Shown here: piece by piece, positions 30,221 to 38,629 of the stretch
Position numbering within the stretch: the stretch's first letter is position 1
How the letters are laid out: each line of letters starts with the position of its first letter
Source of the DNA: Mycobacteroides chelonae CCUG 47445
GTDB taxonomy: Bacteria; Actinomycetota; Actinomycetes; Mycobacteriales; Mycobacteriaceae
DNA length: 64,000 nt
Reading direction: 5' to 3'
Assembly (NCBI RefSeq): GCF_001632805.1
Contig: NZ_CP007220.1
Location: forward strand, 62,001 to 126,000
Notes under the pieces: model-generated
Seen by the model: the letters and a program-made list of their open reading frames with translations, nothing else
Databases searched by the model: none
What the model was told of the DNA's origin: nothing
Position numbers and translations under genes: made by a program

Positions 30221-31679
30221 CCCAAGCGGCTTTCTGACTCACACCACCCGCGAACTGCCGAAGCGGCGTCCCGTGCCGCTGCGACTGCTCGACTGGAAAG
30301 AGGTCTACGAAGACTTCGAGCACTCGGCCCTGCAGACGCAGGCGTCGCGATGCATGGACTGCGGAATTCCGTTCTGCCACAAAGGTTGCCCCCTGGGTAA
30401 CCTGATTCCCGAGTGGAACGACATGGTGTACCGCGGAAACTGGCGTGAGGCCATCGAGCGGCTGCACGCCACCAACAACTTCCCGGAGTTCACCGGCCGG
30501 CTCTGCCCCGCGCCCTGCGAGGCGTCGTGTGTGCTGGGCATCAACCAGGACCCGGTGACCATCAAGCAGGTCGAGGTCGAACTGATCGACAACGCCTTCG
30601 AAAACGACTGGGTCAAGCCCGTTCCATCCGAGGTGAAGACCGGCAAGAAGGTCGCCGTCGTTGGCTCGGGCCCGGCGGGCTTGGCTGCGGCACAGCAACT
30701 TACGCGTGCTGGACATGACGTCACCGTGTATGAGCGGGCGGACCGCATCGGTGGTCTGCTGCGATATGGCATTCCCGAATTCAAGATGGAAAAACGCCAC
30801 ATCGACCGGCGGTTGGACCAGATGCGGGCCGAGGGAACGGTTTTCGAGGCCGGAGTGAACGTGGGCGTCGATATCACCGCCGATGAGCTGCGCGCGAAGT
30901 TCGATGCCGTGGTGCTCGCGGGCGGCGCGACTGCCTGGCGTGACCTTCCGGTTCCTGGACGCGAGCTTGAGGGCATCTACCAGGCCATGGAGTACCTGCC
31001 CTGGGCCAACAAGGTGCAGCTGGGCGACGATGTTGTGGACGAGGACGGGCAGCCCCCGATCACCGCAAAGGGCAAGCGCGTCATCATCATTGGTGGCGGC
31101 GACACCGGCGCCGATTGCCTGGGCACCGCGCACCGGCAGGGCGCGGCAAGCATCCAGCAGTTCGAGATCATGCCCAAGCCGCCCGAGCTCCGTTCCGAGC
31201 GCGACCCGTGGCCGACGTACCCGACACTGTTCCGGGTGGCCTCCGCGCACGAAGAAGGCGGCGAGCGGATCTACGCCGTCAATACCGAGCGATTCCTCGG
31301 CGAGGACGGCAAGGTGACCGGCTTGCGGGCCCATGAGGTCGTCTTCAATGCCGGAAAGTTCGAGAAGGTCGAGGGCTCGGACTTCGAGCTGCAGGCCGAC
31401 ATCGTCTTCCTGGCAATGGGATTCGTGGGTCCGGAGAAGCCGGGCCTGCTGGAGAGCCTGGGCGTGGAGCTCACCGACCGCGGCAATGTGGCTCGTGATG
31501 GCGCGTATGCGACGTCAGTGGACGGCGTGTTTGTGGCAGGCGATATGGGCCGTGGTCAGTCGCTGATTGTGTGGGCGATTGCCGAGGGCCGTTCCGCCGC
31601 TGCTGCGGTGGACGAGTATCTGACCGGTGAGACGGCGCTGCCCGCGCCGATCAAGCCGACTGCCGCACCGCAGCGCTGA
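30213..31679 (+). CDS. gltD: Glutamate synthase, small subunit
   Basis: A 488-residue protein that feeds electrons from NADPH to GltB. The N-terminal [4Fe-4S] cysteines are in [14 protein letters not shown] and [15 protein letters not shown] ([15 protein letters not shown]) and NADPH ([13 protein letters not shown]) folds follow. The GTG at 30213 overlaps the gltB stop by eight bases and matches the usual start of this subunit (GDPSGFL). Length is normal. No terminator hairpin of note follows the stop within 100 bases. Confidence 0.97.
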
Positions 31680-31848
31680 GCTTCTTGGCCCGGCGTTGCC
31701 GGACCCACGGGGATCGGTAGCTCTGGATGATTTCACCTCGTGTTACCTGACATGTTTGCTTGTTGTCGGTGTGACACGTGATCTAGGTCGGAATTTGCGT
31801 TATGCTACTGCCTGGTTCTGAAAGCTTGCCGACGCAGGAGATGTTCTC

Positions 31849-31989
31849 GTGCCCAACACACCCGTTACGAAGACATGGGTTGGCCGAATTGCCTGGTCAC
31901 TGCTCCGTCATCCCATGAAGAGTCATAGTTTCCCTGCGAAGAACGAGCGACTCATCACTCCCGAAGAGCTCATGCGCTTCAGCCACTGA
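31849..31989 (+). CDS. Small basic protein, 46 residues
   Basis: A short frame with GTG start preceded by AGGAG at 31836-31840, eight bases away, which is ideal spacing. The product is basic and contains TKTWVGRIAWSLLRHP and ends in LITPEELMRFSH, with a possible amphipathic helix. A TATGCT -10-like hexamer lies at 31801-31806, and a GC hairpin follows the stop at 32011-32036, so it looks like a complete transcription unit. I do not recognise a characterised family. It is 160 bases after gltD and separate from map. Confidence 0.6.
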   Translation: MPNTPVTKTWVGRIAWSLLRHPMKSHSFPAKNERLITPEELMRFSH

Positions 31990-32010
31990 GCGTTGCTCGC
32001 GACAGCCATT

Positions 32011-32036
32011 GGGCGTGTCGAGGTGCGAACACGCCC
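32011..32036. terminator. Hairpin after the 46-residue ORF
   Basis: GGGCGTGT and ACACGCCC form an eight-pair GC stem with a ten-base loop that can pair a little further. It lies 22 bases after the small ORF stop. Confidence 0.5.
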
Positions 32037-32112
32037 GGTATTCAAGATCGTTATAGATCTGTAACCAGCTCTAGTAGGTGCGGTAGCGGATGGTGCGGGT
32101 GGCCGATCCCGC

Positions 32113-32880
32113 CTAGCGCCGCTGCGTGAGCACCTGTGGCCCGTCCTCAGTGATCGCGATGGTGTGCTCGGAATGCGCGCCCCGAGACCCGTCGGCCAGC
32201 CGGAGCGTCCAACCGTCTGGATCGACGGTCAGCCGATTGGTTCCCCGGCCGAACCATGGCTCCAGCGCGAGCGTCAGGCCTGGCTTCAAGGTCATTCCCC
32301 GTCCGGCCGTGCCCTTGTTCGGAACGTGGGGGTCCTCGTGCATGGTCCGCCCCAGCCCGTGCCCGCCGAAATCGGTGTTGATCCGATACCCGCCACCTTC
32401 GGCCACCGCGGCGACGGCTGCGGAGATGTCGCCGAGTCGGTTACCTGGCTGAGCGGCCGCGATGGCCACATCCAGGGCGGCGCGGGTGGTGTCGATCAGC
32501 CGTACGTCCTCGGGATCTGGGGTGCCGACGATCACACTCACCGCGGAATCAGCCACCCAGCCGTCGATGCTCACCGCGAAATCCATGCTCAGCAGGTCGC
32601 CGTCGGCCAGCGCGTAATCGTGCGGAAGCCCGTGCAGTACCGCGTCATTCACCGACAGGCAGATGACATTGCGGAACGGTCCGCGCCCGAACGAGGGGGA
32701 GTAGTCCCAGTAGCAGGAAACCGCGCCGCGTTCGGTGACCATTGCGCGCGCCCGCTGCTCCAGATGCAGCAGATTGATCCCAGGCGCGGCGATGGCCGAC
32801 AGCTCGGAGAGCACCGAGGCGACAAACTCGCCGGTCACCCGCATGTGCGCGATCTCTGCGGGTGATTTCAACTCAATCAC
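32113..32880 (-). CDS. map: Type I methionine aminopeptidase
   Basis: A 255-residue peptidase with the five metal ligands of the family: Asp in LLSMDFAVSIDG, Asp in WVADSAVS, His in GHGLGRTMHEDPHVPN, Glu in TLALEPWFG and Glu in GAHSEHTIAI. It removes the initiator methionine from nascent proteins. It lacks the N-terminal SH3-binding extension of some mycobacterial MAPs and is probably an extra copy, since mycobacteria usually carry more than one. It is divergent from a small XRE regulator with two copies of a palindrome between them, which would be unusual control for a housekeeping peptidase. Confidence 0.93.
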   Translation of the reverse strand: MIELKSPAEIAHMRVTGEFVASVLSELSAIAAPGINLLHLEQRARAMVTERGAVSCYWDYSPSFGRGPFRNVICLSVNDAVLHGLPHDYALADGDLLSMDFAVSIDGWVADSAVSVIVGTPDPEDVRLIDTTRAALDVAIAAAQPGNRLGDISAAVAAVAEGGGYRINTDFGGHGLGRTMHEDPHVPNKGTAGRGMTLKPGLTLALEPWFGRGTNRLTVDPDGWTLRLADGSRGAHSEHTIAITEDGPQVLTQRR

Positions 32881-32895
32881 GCGAACCTCCTGGAC

Positions 32896-32909
32896 GGTAT
32901 TTAAATACC
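32896..32909. promoter_or_regulatory. Palindromic operator, copy 1
   Basis: GGTATTTAAATACC is a perfect 14-base palindrome 15 bases upstream of the map start and is identical to copy 2, with centres 28 bases apart, nearly three helical turns. It is the likely binding site of the XRE regulator encoded next door. Confidence 0.7.
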
Positions 32910-32923
32910 ACCTTAGGGCTTTC

Positions 32924-32937
32924 GGTATTTAAATACC
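32924..32937. promoter_or_regulatory. Palindromic operator, copy 2
   Basis: A second exact GGTATTTAAATACC, 18 bases before the XRE start at 32956. With copy 1 it would let two dimers bind side by side and control both divergent genes. Confidence 0.7.
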
Positions 32938-32955
32938 AAGACTAGAGTCGGCGGC

Positions 32956-33222
32956 ATGGTTCGGCAGCCGCTCACCGCAGAACAACTCGCGGCGGGGAAG
33001 CGTCTGGGTGGGCTGTTGCGCTCCGCTCGGGGCGACCGGCCGCTGGAGGACGTCGCCCGTGCGTCCGGAATCTCTCCGGAAACCCTGCGCAAGATTGAAA
33101 CCGGGCGGCTCCCGACACCCGCGTTCGGTGCCGTCGTGCAGCTGGCCGCCACGTTGCGTCTCGACCTCAACGACATCGCGGCGGCCTGGCAGGAAGAGGC
33201 GAAGATCGGCGCCGCGTCGTAA
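32956..33222 (+). CDS. Small XRE-family regulator
   Basis: An 88-residue protein consisting almost only of a Cro/XRE helix-turn-helix (LEDVARASGISPETLRKIE, then GAVVQLAATLRLDLNDIAAA). It starts just after the two GGTATTTAAATACC palindromes shared with map, so it probably represses itself and map. There is no ligand domain, so release might depend on protein level, proteolysis or a partner. A mobile-element origin is possible but nothing phage-like adjoins it. Confidence 0.87.
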   Translation: MVRQPLTAEQLAAGKRLGGLLRSARGDRPLEDVARASGISPETLRKIETGRLPTPAFGAVVQLAATLRLDLNDIAAAWQEEAKIGAAS

Positions 33223-33250
33223 CTGGCCCAGCGGCCGTAAAATCTGGCCG

Positions 33251-34585
33251 ATGCACAGCTGGGGCGGGGAGATGCGGCTGCCACGGGGCGCCGTTCTGAG
33301 TGCGCTGATCGTGGCCGGAGCTGCAATGGTGCTGCACAACGGCCTCGTCCCGTTCGACACGCGGTTCTTCGGACTGGCCGAAAACGGCTACGACCTGGAT
33401 ACCTATCGCGCCGCGGTACGCGGCCTGTGGGAGGGCAAGAGGCTGTACGAGGCTCCGGCGCTCAACCAGGCGTGGTTCGTCTACCCGCCATTCGCGACGT
33501 TGGTTCTCGCGCCGCTCGCCTGGGCCTCGTTCGATGTCGCCAAGTGGGTGTTGCTCGCGCTGTCCATCGCCGCGCTGGCCGTGATCGCGTGGCGCGTCCT
33601 GCGTCTGGTCGGCATCCGCGCCGACATCCGGCTGGCCGTGATGGCCGCGGCGCTCGCGGTTGTCGTCATCGATGTCGAACCGGTGCAGGCCACCCTCTGG
33701 TGGGGTCAGATCAACGTCCTGCTCATGGCGCTGGTCTTCCTGGACCTGGCGCGATCAAACCCGGGACGGTGGCAAGGTATCGGACTCGGACTGGCTGCGG
33801 GTATCAAGCTCACGCCGCTGGTCTTCCTGCCCTACCTCCTGCTCACCCGGCAATGGCGTGCGGCCGCCATCGCAACGGCGACATTCGCCGCCACCGCGGC
33901 GTTGACGTGGCCGTTGCTCTCGCGCGACAGCGCATGGTTTTGGAGTCATCTCGGAGACACCGCGCACATCAGCCGCATCGATCACTTGGCCAATCAGTCG
34001 ATCAACGGATTCCTGGCACGCTACTTCTTTCCGCACGCGCGCCCGGAGTGGTTGTGGATTTCCTTGAGCCTCTTGGTGCTTGCCGCTGGCATGGCTGTCG
34101 CGGTGTGGGCACACCGTAGAGGAGAGTGCGTGCTGGCAGTGGTGTCGGTAGGGCTCACCGGTTGCGCGGTGTCGCCCTTCAGCTGGGCTGCGCACTGGGT
34201 ATGGTTCGCCCTCGCGATCGTCTGGCTTGTCGCCAAGGCATGCACAACCGCGCGCCCCTGGTCGAGCGGCTGGGCCTGGCGGGCGGCGGCGCTGTTCGCG
34301 ATGGTGTTCATGTGGACCCTGCACCGGCCGGGCCGTGGGCACACCACCATCTACTTCAGCGGGGTGTACTGGAACTTCCTTGACCTGCGCCCGTTCTGGA
34401 TAGGCCAGCTGATGAGCGGCTGGTACCCGTTGGTGTTCCTGTGCTTCATGATCGGCGCCGTCAGCTGGCTGCGGCTCAGCAGTTCCTCGGTGCGGGCTGA
34501 CCCGGACGACTTCTCGATGCTGTCGACGGACGTCGAGGACTATCCGCCGGACATTCTTGATGAGGAGCTGGCGCTGCGCGCCTAG
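33251..34585 (+). CDS. GT87 (DUF2029) polyprenyl-phosphomannose-dependent mannosyltransferase, predicted
   Basis: A 444-residue polytopic membrane protein with about ten hydrophobic helices. The first outer loop contains NGYDLDTYRAAVRGLWEG and later WFVYPPFATLVLAPL, as in GT87 alpha-(1,2)-mannosyltransferases, where a loop Asp is catalytic. In mycobacteria such enzymes (PimE, Rv2181 and others) build phosphatidylinositol mannosides and lipoarabinomannan in the periplasm. The exact acceptor is unknown. The ATG at 33251 is chosen; another at 33272 follows GGGGAG too closely. A polar tail of about 30 residues ends the protein. A PHP gene follows after ten bases. Confidence 0.82.
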   Translation: MHSWGGEMRLPRGAVLSALIVAGAAMVLHNGLVPFDTRFFGLAENGYDLDTYRAAVRGLWEGKRLYEAPALNQAWFVYPPFATLVLAPLAWASFDVAKWVLLALSIAALAVIAWRVLRLVGIRADIRLAVMAAALAVVVIDVEPVQATLWWGQINVLLMALVFLDLARSNPGRWQGIGLGLAAGIKLTPLVFLPYLLLTRQWRAAAIATATFAATAALTWPLLSRDSAWFWSHLGDTAHISRIDHLANQSINGFLARYFFPHARPEWLWISLSLLVLAAGMAVAVWAHRRGECVLAVVSVGLTGCAVSPFSWAAHWVWFALAIVWLVAKACTTARPWSSGWAWRAAALFAMVFMWTLHRPGRGHTTIYFSGVYWNFLDLRPFWIGQLMSGWYPLVFLCFMIGAVSWLRLSSSSVRADPDDFSMLSTDVEDYPPDILDEELALRA

Positions 34586-34595
34586 AGTCCAGGGG

Positions 34596-35606
34596 GTGGA
34601 CCCAGTCGCGGCGTTGCGTGAAGTTGCCTACTACAAGGAGCTCGCGCGCGAAGAGTCGCGCCGTGTCATGGCGTACCGCAAGGCCGCCGACGTCATCGCC
34701 GCGCTCAGCCCCGAAGAGCGAGAGCGCCACGGTGCCAACAAGACCTGGAAGAGTCTGACGGGCCTGGGCCCCAAGACGGCGACCGTCGTCGCCGAAGCCT
34801 GGTCCGGGAAGGTACCGGTGGCGCTCGAACAACTACGCGCCAGCGCCACGGGCACCGGCGGTGGCACCATGCGCGAAGCGCTCAGGGGCGACCTGCATCT
34901 GCATTCGAACTGGTCAGACGGATCGGTGCCCATCGAGGAAATGATGAGCACCGCCAAGGCGCTCGGACACGAGTACTGCGCGCTGACGGACCACTCGCCG
35001 CGTCTGCGGGTCGCCAACGGGCTGTCCGCGGAACGGTTGCGCGCCCAGCTGAAGGTGATCGACGGACTGCGAGAACAGATGGCACCCATGCGAATCCTCA
35101 CCGGGATCGAGGTAGACATCCTGGATGACGGCGATCTGGACCAGGACCCCGAGCTTCTGGATCAGCTCGACATCGTTGTCGCGAGTGTGCATTCCAAGCT
35201 CGCGATGGACTCCGCTGCGATGACCCGCCGCATGGTCGCCGCCGTGACCAACCCGCGTGTCGACGTGCTGGGTCATTGCACGGGGCGGCTGGTGGAGGGG
35301 GAGCGTGGCCTCCGGGCCGAGTCGAAATTCGATGCCGCAGAGGTATTTCGGGCCTGCCGCGATTCGGGAACCGCCGTCGAGATCAACTCACGCCCGGAGC
35401 GACGCGATCCACCGCGCCGGCTGCTGGACTTGGCGCTGAACATCGGCTGCGACTTCTCCATCGACACCGACGCGCATGCGCCGGGGCAACTGGAGTTCTC
35501 CGGGTACGGCTGCGAGCGTGCGCTCGAGGCAGGCGTCCCGGAAGAACGAGTGATCAACACGTGGCCGGTGGAGCAGCTGTTGGCCAGGACAATTAGGAGC
35601 CGTTGA
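34596..35606 (+). CDS. PHP-domain phosphoesterase with N-terminal HhH region
   Basis: A 336-residue protein. The N-terminal 90 residues resemble the helix-hairpin-helix region of family X DNA polymerases (KTWKSLTGLGPKTATVV). The rest is a PHP domain with metal ligands in GDLHLHSNWSDG, LTDHSPR, ASVHSK, VLGHCTGRL and DTDAHAP. It thus looks like the C-terminal part of a bacterial PolX without its polymerase core. PHP domains are metal-dependent phosphoesterases, including 3'-5' exonucleases and histidinol-phosphatases. GTG start at 34596 is ten bases after the mannosyltransferase stop. A DNA-repair nuclease is a reasonable guess. Confidence 0.82.
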   Translation: MDPVAALREVAYYKELAREESRRVMAYRKAADVIAALSPEERERHGANKTWKSLTGLGPKTATVVAEAWSGKVPVALEQLRASATGTGGGTMREALRGDLHLHSNWSDGSVPIEEMMSTAKALGHEYCALTDHSPRLRVANGLSAERLRAQLKVIDGLREQMAPMRILTGIEVDILDDGDLDQDPELLDQLDIVVASVHSKLAMDSAAMTRRMVAAVTNPRVDVLGHCTGRLVEGERGLRAESKFDAAEVFRACRDSGTAVEINSRPERRDPPRRLLDLALNIGCDFSIDTDAHAPGQLEFSGYGCERALEAGVPEERVINTWPVEQLLARTIRSR

Positions 35607-35616
35607 TCACCTATTG

Positions 35617-35649
35617 ACACTTTGAACACATTCGCGCAAAGTGTTCAAA
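35617..35649. promoter_or_regulatory. Nested inverted repeats before the TetR-led operon
   Basis: ACACTTTG (35617-35624) pairs with CAAAGTGT (35637-35644), and TTTGAACAC (35621-35629) with GTGTTCAAA (35641-35649). The second arm ends one base before the TetR GTG. It is the likely TetR operator for the whole operon. TTGACA at 35614-35619 could serve as a -35 element. Confidence 0.6.
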
Positions 35650-35650
35650 C

Positions 35651-36244
35651 GTGAAGCTTGTGAAGACGGCGGGTCCGCGCGGTGAGGTGCCCGAACCGAT
35701 TGTCGCGGCCGTCGCGCAGACCCTGGTCCGCTCGGGAATCCAGCGTTTCAGCCTCTCGGCGGCCGCGGACGAGGCGGGCGTCTCGCGTGGAACCATCTAC
35801 AACTGGTTCGGCGGCAAGAAGGAAGCCATCGATGTGGCGGTCGGCTTCATCGCGGGCGCCTTCATCGAGCTGTTCGCCGGGGCGGTGAGTGCCAAAGCCA
35901 CGCTGACCGAGCAGGTGGGCGAGGCGGCGGTACGCATTAGCGATCACCGGGCCTGGTCCGACCGCCTGGATCCGACCCTGCACGTGTCGAACGTGCTGGA
36001 GCTGGTGCTTGAGGAGTGCGGTGACGACCTGATGCGCCGCTCGGTGGAGTTTTGGGTGCCACAGGTGCAGGCGGCCAAGAAGCGCGGCGAGATCGGTAGG
36101 GACGTCGACGCCACCGAAGGCGCTGAATGGATCATGCGGACCCTGATGAGCATCGAGGTGTTGCCCGCCATCTCCGTGGACCTGAAAGACCCGGCCGTGG
36201 TGCGGGACTACTTCTCCCGGTTCATCCTGCGTGGGTTGGCATGA
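35651..36244 (+). CDS. TetR-family regulator of the BVMO-SDR-P450-BVMO operon
   Basis: A 197-residue TetR protein. The helix-turn-helix is FSLSAAADEAGVSRGTIYNWFGGKKEA near residues 33-59, with a normal-length ligand domain. It is the first gene of a coupled operon: its stop overlaps the BVMO start by four bases (ATGA). Being inside the operon it is probably an autorepressor released by the pathway substrate. The nested inverted repeats directly upstream are the likely operator. Confidence 0.88.
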   Translation: MKLVKTAGPRGEVPEPIVAAVAQTLVRSGIQRFSLSAAADEAGVSRGTIYNWFGGKKEAIDVAVGFIAGAFIELFAGAVSAKATLTEQVGEAAVRISDHRAWSDRLDPTLHVSNVLELVLEECGDDLMRRSVEFWVPQVQAAKKRGEIGRDVDATEGAEWIMRTLMSIEVLPAISVDLKDPAVVRDYFSRFILRGLA

Positions 36245-37815
36245 GTGACATCGACTGTCAGGTGGCGATCATCGGGGCCGGCCCCGGTGGCATCGCCGCC
36301 GCTCACTACCTGCGCCGACAGGGTATCGACGACTTCGTGATCTTGGACCGTGCCGACGATTTCGGTGGTACCTGGCGCGATAACACCTATCCGGGCCTCG
36401 CCGTGGACATCCCGGTCTTGTTCTACCAGTTGAGCTTTGCACGCACCGGCCGGTGGAACAAGCTCTTCGCCGACGGTGCCGATATCCAGCGTTACCACCT
36501 GTCGGTGGTGGACCGCTTGGGTTTACGCAAGCATTTCCGGGGCGGCAGCACCGTTACCGCCGAACGCTGGAACGAGGACCGCAGCCACTGGGAACTCACC
36601 GTCGCCGGGAAGCCGACGGTCCGCGCCCGGTATGTCATCAGCGCCGTGGGTGGATACATCGACACCAAACCCGGCCCGGACATCCCCGGCCTCGGCGACT
36701 TTCGCGGCAGAACCATGCGGCCCAACGCGTGGGACCACTCCTATGACCACGCAGGTAAGCGCGTCGCGGTGATCGGTACCGGCTCCAGCGGCATCCAGAT
36801 CGCTCCCGCAGTCGCGGAAACCGCCGCGTCGGTCACCACCTTTCAGCGCACCCCCGCATGGATCATTCCTAAACCCAATCCGAGTATCTCGCTACGCGGG
36901 CAGCGGATTCTCGGTGCGCCGTTTGTTCTGACAGTCATCAACGCGCTGATGATCGTATCGATGGACGTCGCCCAGGCGGTGCTGTTCCATCTGCTGCCGC
37001 TGCTACCGGAATCACTGCTGCGCAAGATGATTCCTCGATACGACGATATGGCGCGCAGGTGGTATCGCAAACTGCTCGCGGACACCGTCCGTGATCCGGC
37101 GTTGCGTGAGGCCTTGATGCCGAGCTACGGGATTCTGGCACGGCGCACCATCTTGTCCAATGACTTCCTGCAGGCCGTGGATGCCGGAGCCGTTCGGCTG
37201 GTGACCGATCCCATCACGCGGATCACCGCAAATGGTATCGAGACGGCAGACGGCACCCATCACGACGTCGACCTTCTGGTATTGGCGACCGGATATGAGA
37301 TCTACACGGATCCGGAGCACTACCTGCCCGGAACCGTGCGGGGCCGTGGCGGATTCGACCTGGGTGAGTACTACCGCGACCACGAGATGCGGACCTACGG
37401 CGGCGCGGCGCTGCCTGGCCTGCCCAACCGTTGGGTGTTGGTGGGACCCGAGGGCAACCAGGGGCAGGGGTGGCACGCCATGGTGGAGGCCAACGCGCGT
37501 CACACCGCCCGGGTCATCGCCGAATCTGTACGGACCCGCCGAGAGATTGCCGAAGTAAGCCAGCGTGCCTTCGACACTTGGGTGCGGCGGATGGCCCATC
37601 AGAGCAAGGCGATCCGGTTGTACGCGACCGACTGCCAACCGCCGCTGAGCACCTATTTCGTCAACTCGAAGGGGGAGGCACGCTACTACCGGCCCCAAAC
37701 GGTAAGCGAAATGAACTGGTTCTCAACGCATTCCCGACTCTCCGACTACTCATTTCGTCCGGCATCGATCCAAGCGAGGGCTTCCCATGGAAAAAGATCA
37801 GAACAATCAGCCTGA
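36241..37815 (+). CDS. Flavin-containing/BVMO-like monooxygenase with altered fingerprint
   Basis: A 524-residue flavoprotein with FAD site GAGPGG (residues 12-17) and NADPH site GTGSSG (179-184). The BVMO fingerprint FxGxxxHxxxW is present at 154-164, but the central His is Arg160 (FRGRTMRPNAW). In studied BVMOs this His links the domains and helps catalysis, so activity may differ: a BVMO with changed kinetics, an N/S-oxidase, or an NADPH oxidase. After GTW the sequence RDNTYPGLAVD is normal for the family. It is coupled to the TetR gene before it and overlaps the SDR gene after it by 29 bases. Confidence 0.85.
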   Translation: MSDIDCQVAIIGAGPGGIAAAHYLRRQGIDDFVILDRADDFGGTWRDNTYPGLAVDIPVLFYQLSFARTGRWNKLFADGADIQRYHLSVVDRLGLRKHFRGGSTVTAERWNEDRSHWELTVAGKPTVRARYVISAVGGYIDTKPGPDIPGLGDFRGRTMRPNAWDHSYDHAGKRVAVIGTGSSGIQIAPAVAETAASVTTFQRTPAWIIPKPNPSISLRGQRILGAPFVLTVINALMIVSMDVAQAVLFHLLPLLPESLLRKMIPRYDDMARRWYRKLLADTVRDPALREALMPSYGILARRTILSNDFLQAVDAGAVRLVTDPITRITANGIETADGTHHDVDLLVLATGYEIYTDPEHYLPGTVRGRGGFDLGEYYRDHEMRTYGGAALPGLPNRWVLVGPEGNQGQGWHAMVEANARHTARVIAESVRTRREIAEVSQRAFDTWVRRMAHQSKAIRLYATDCQPPLSTYFVNSKGEARYYRPQTVSEMNWFSTHSRLSDYSFRPASIQARASHGKRSEQSA

Positions 37816-38629
37816 TAAACCACTGGCCGGCCGGGTCGCGTACATCACGGGGGCGGGGCGCGGGCAGGGCCGCGCACACGCCGTCCGGCTGGCCGCCGAT
37901 GGCGCCGACATTGTGGCCATCGACAGCTGCGACAAGCCCTCGCCCTATAACGAATACCCGGCCACCACCGCCGAAGACTTCGACGAGACCGTCTCCGCGG
38001 TACGGGACCTGGGCCGTGAGATTGTCGCGGAACGTATCGACGTAAGGGACCTTGCCGGGCAGCAGAAGGTGATCAACGAAGCGATCACCCGGTTCGGTCG
38101 GCTGGACATCGTGGTCGCCAACGCGGGCATCGCGAGCTGGGCGCGGCTGTGGGAGATCGAGGCCGACCAGTGGCGCGACGTCATCGACGTCAATCTGACC
38201 GGTGTGTGGAACACCATCAAGGCGGCGGTCCCCGCAATGATCGAAGCAGGCAACGGTGGGTCCATCATCACGGTCAGCTCATCGGCCGGGATCAAGGCAA
38301 TGCCCGGCTGCGGCCACTATGTGGCCGCTAAATTCGGTGTCGTGGGTTTGACGAACTCACTGGCGGTTGAGCTGGGGGAGTATGGAATTCGGGTCAACTC
38401 CATCCACCCGTATGGAACCAACACGCCGCTGGCGGCCGACGAGTCGGTGCTGCGGATGTTCGAGAAGTACCCGGGTTATCTGCAGAGCTTTAGCCAGACA
38501 CTGGTGGACAACGACAGGCTCGTCGAACCTGCCGAAATCGCCGAGGTGGTGGCATGGCTCGCCGGCGACGCATCCGGTGTCATGACCGGCGCCCAGATTC
38601 CCGTCGACAAGGGGTACTTGAAGCGATGA
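37787..38629 (+). CDS. Mycofactocin-coupled short-chain dehydrogenase
   Basis: A 280-residue SDR with TGAGRGQG, the long insert after strand 2 (AIDSCDKPSPYNEYPATT) diagnostic of mycofactocin-coupled enzymes, VANAGIASW, Ser in VSSSAGIK and catalytic YVAAKFG. The NAD in this family does not exchange freely and is re-oxidised through mycofactocin (established knowledge). It overlaps the BVMO gene by 29 bases and the P450 gene by four, so it is in the middle of the operon. Likely job: oxidise a hydroxyl, perhaps made by the P450, to the ketone used by a BVMO. Confidence 0.9.
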   Translation: MEKDQNNQPDKPLAGRVAYITGAGRGQGRAHAVRLAADGADIVAIDSCDKPSPYNEYPATTAEDFDETVSAVRDLGREIVAERIDVRDLAGQQKVINEAITRFGRLDIVVANAGIASWARLWEIEADQWRDVIDVNLTGVWNTIKAAVPAMIEAGNGGSIITVSSSAGIKAMPGCGHYVAAKFGVVGLTNSLAVELGEYGIRVNSIHPYGTNTPLAADESVLRMFEKYPGYLQSFSQTLVDNDRLVEPAEIAEVVAWLAGDASGVMTGAQIPVDKGYLKR

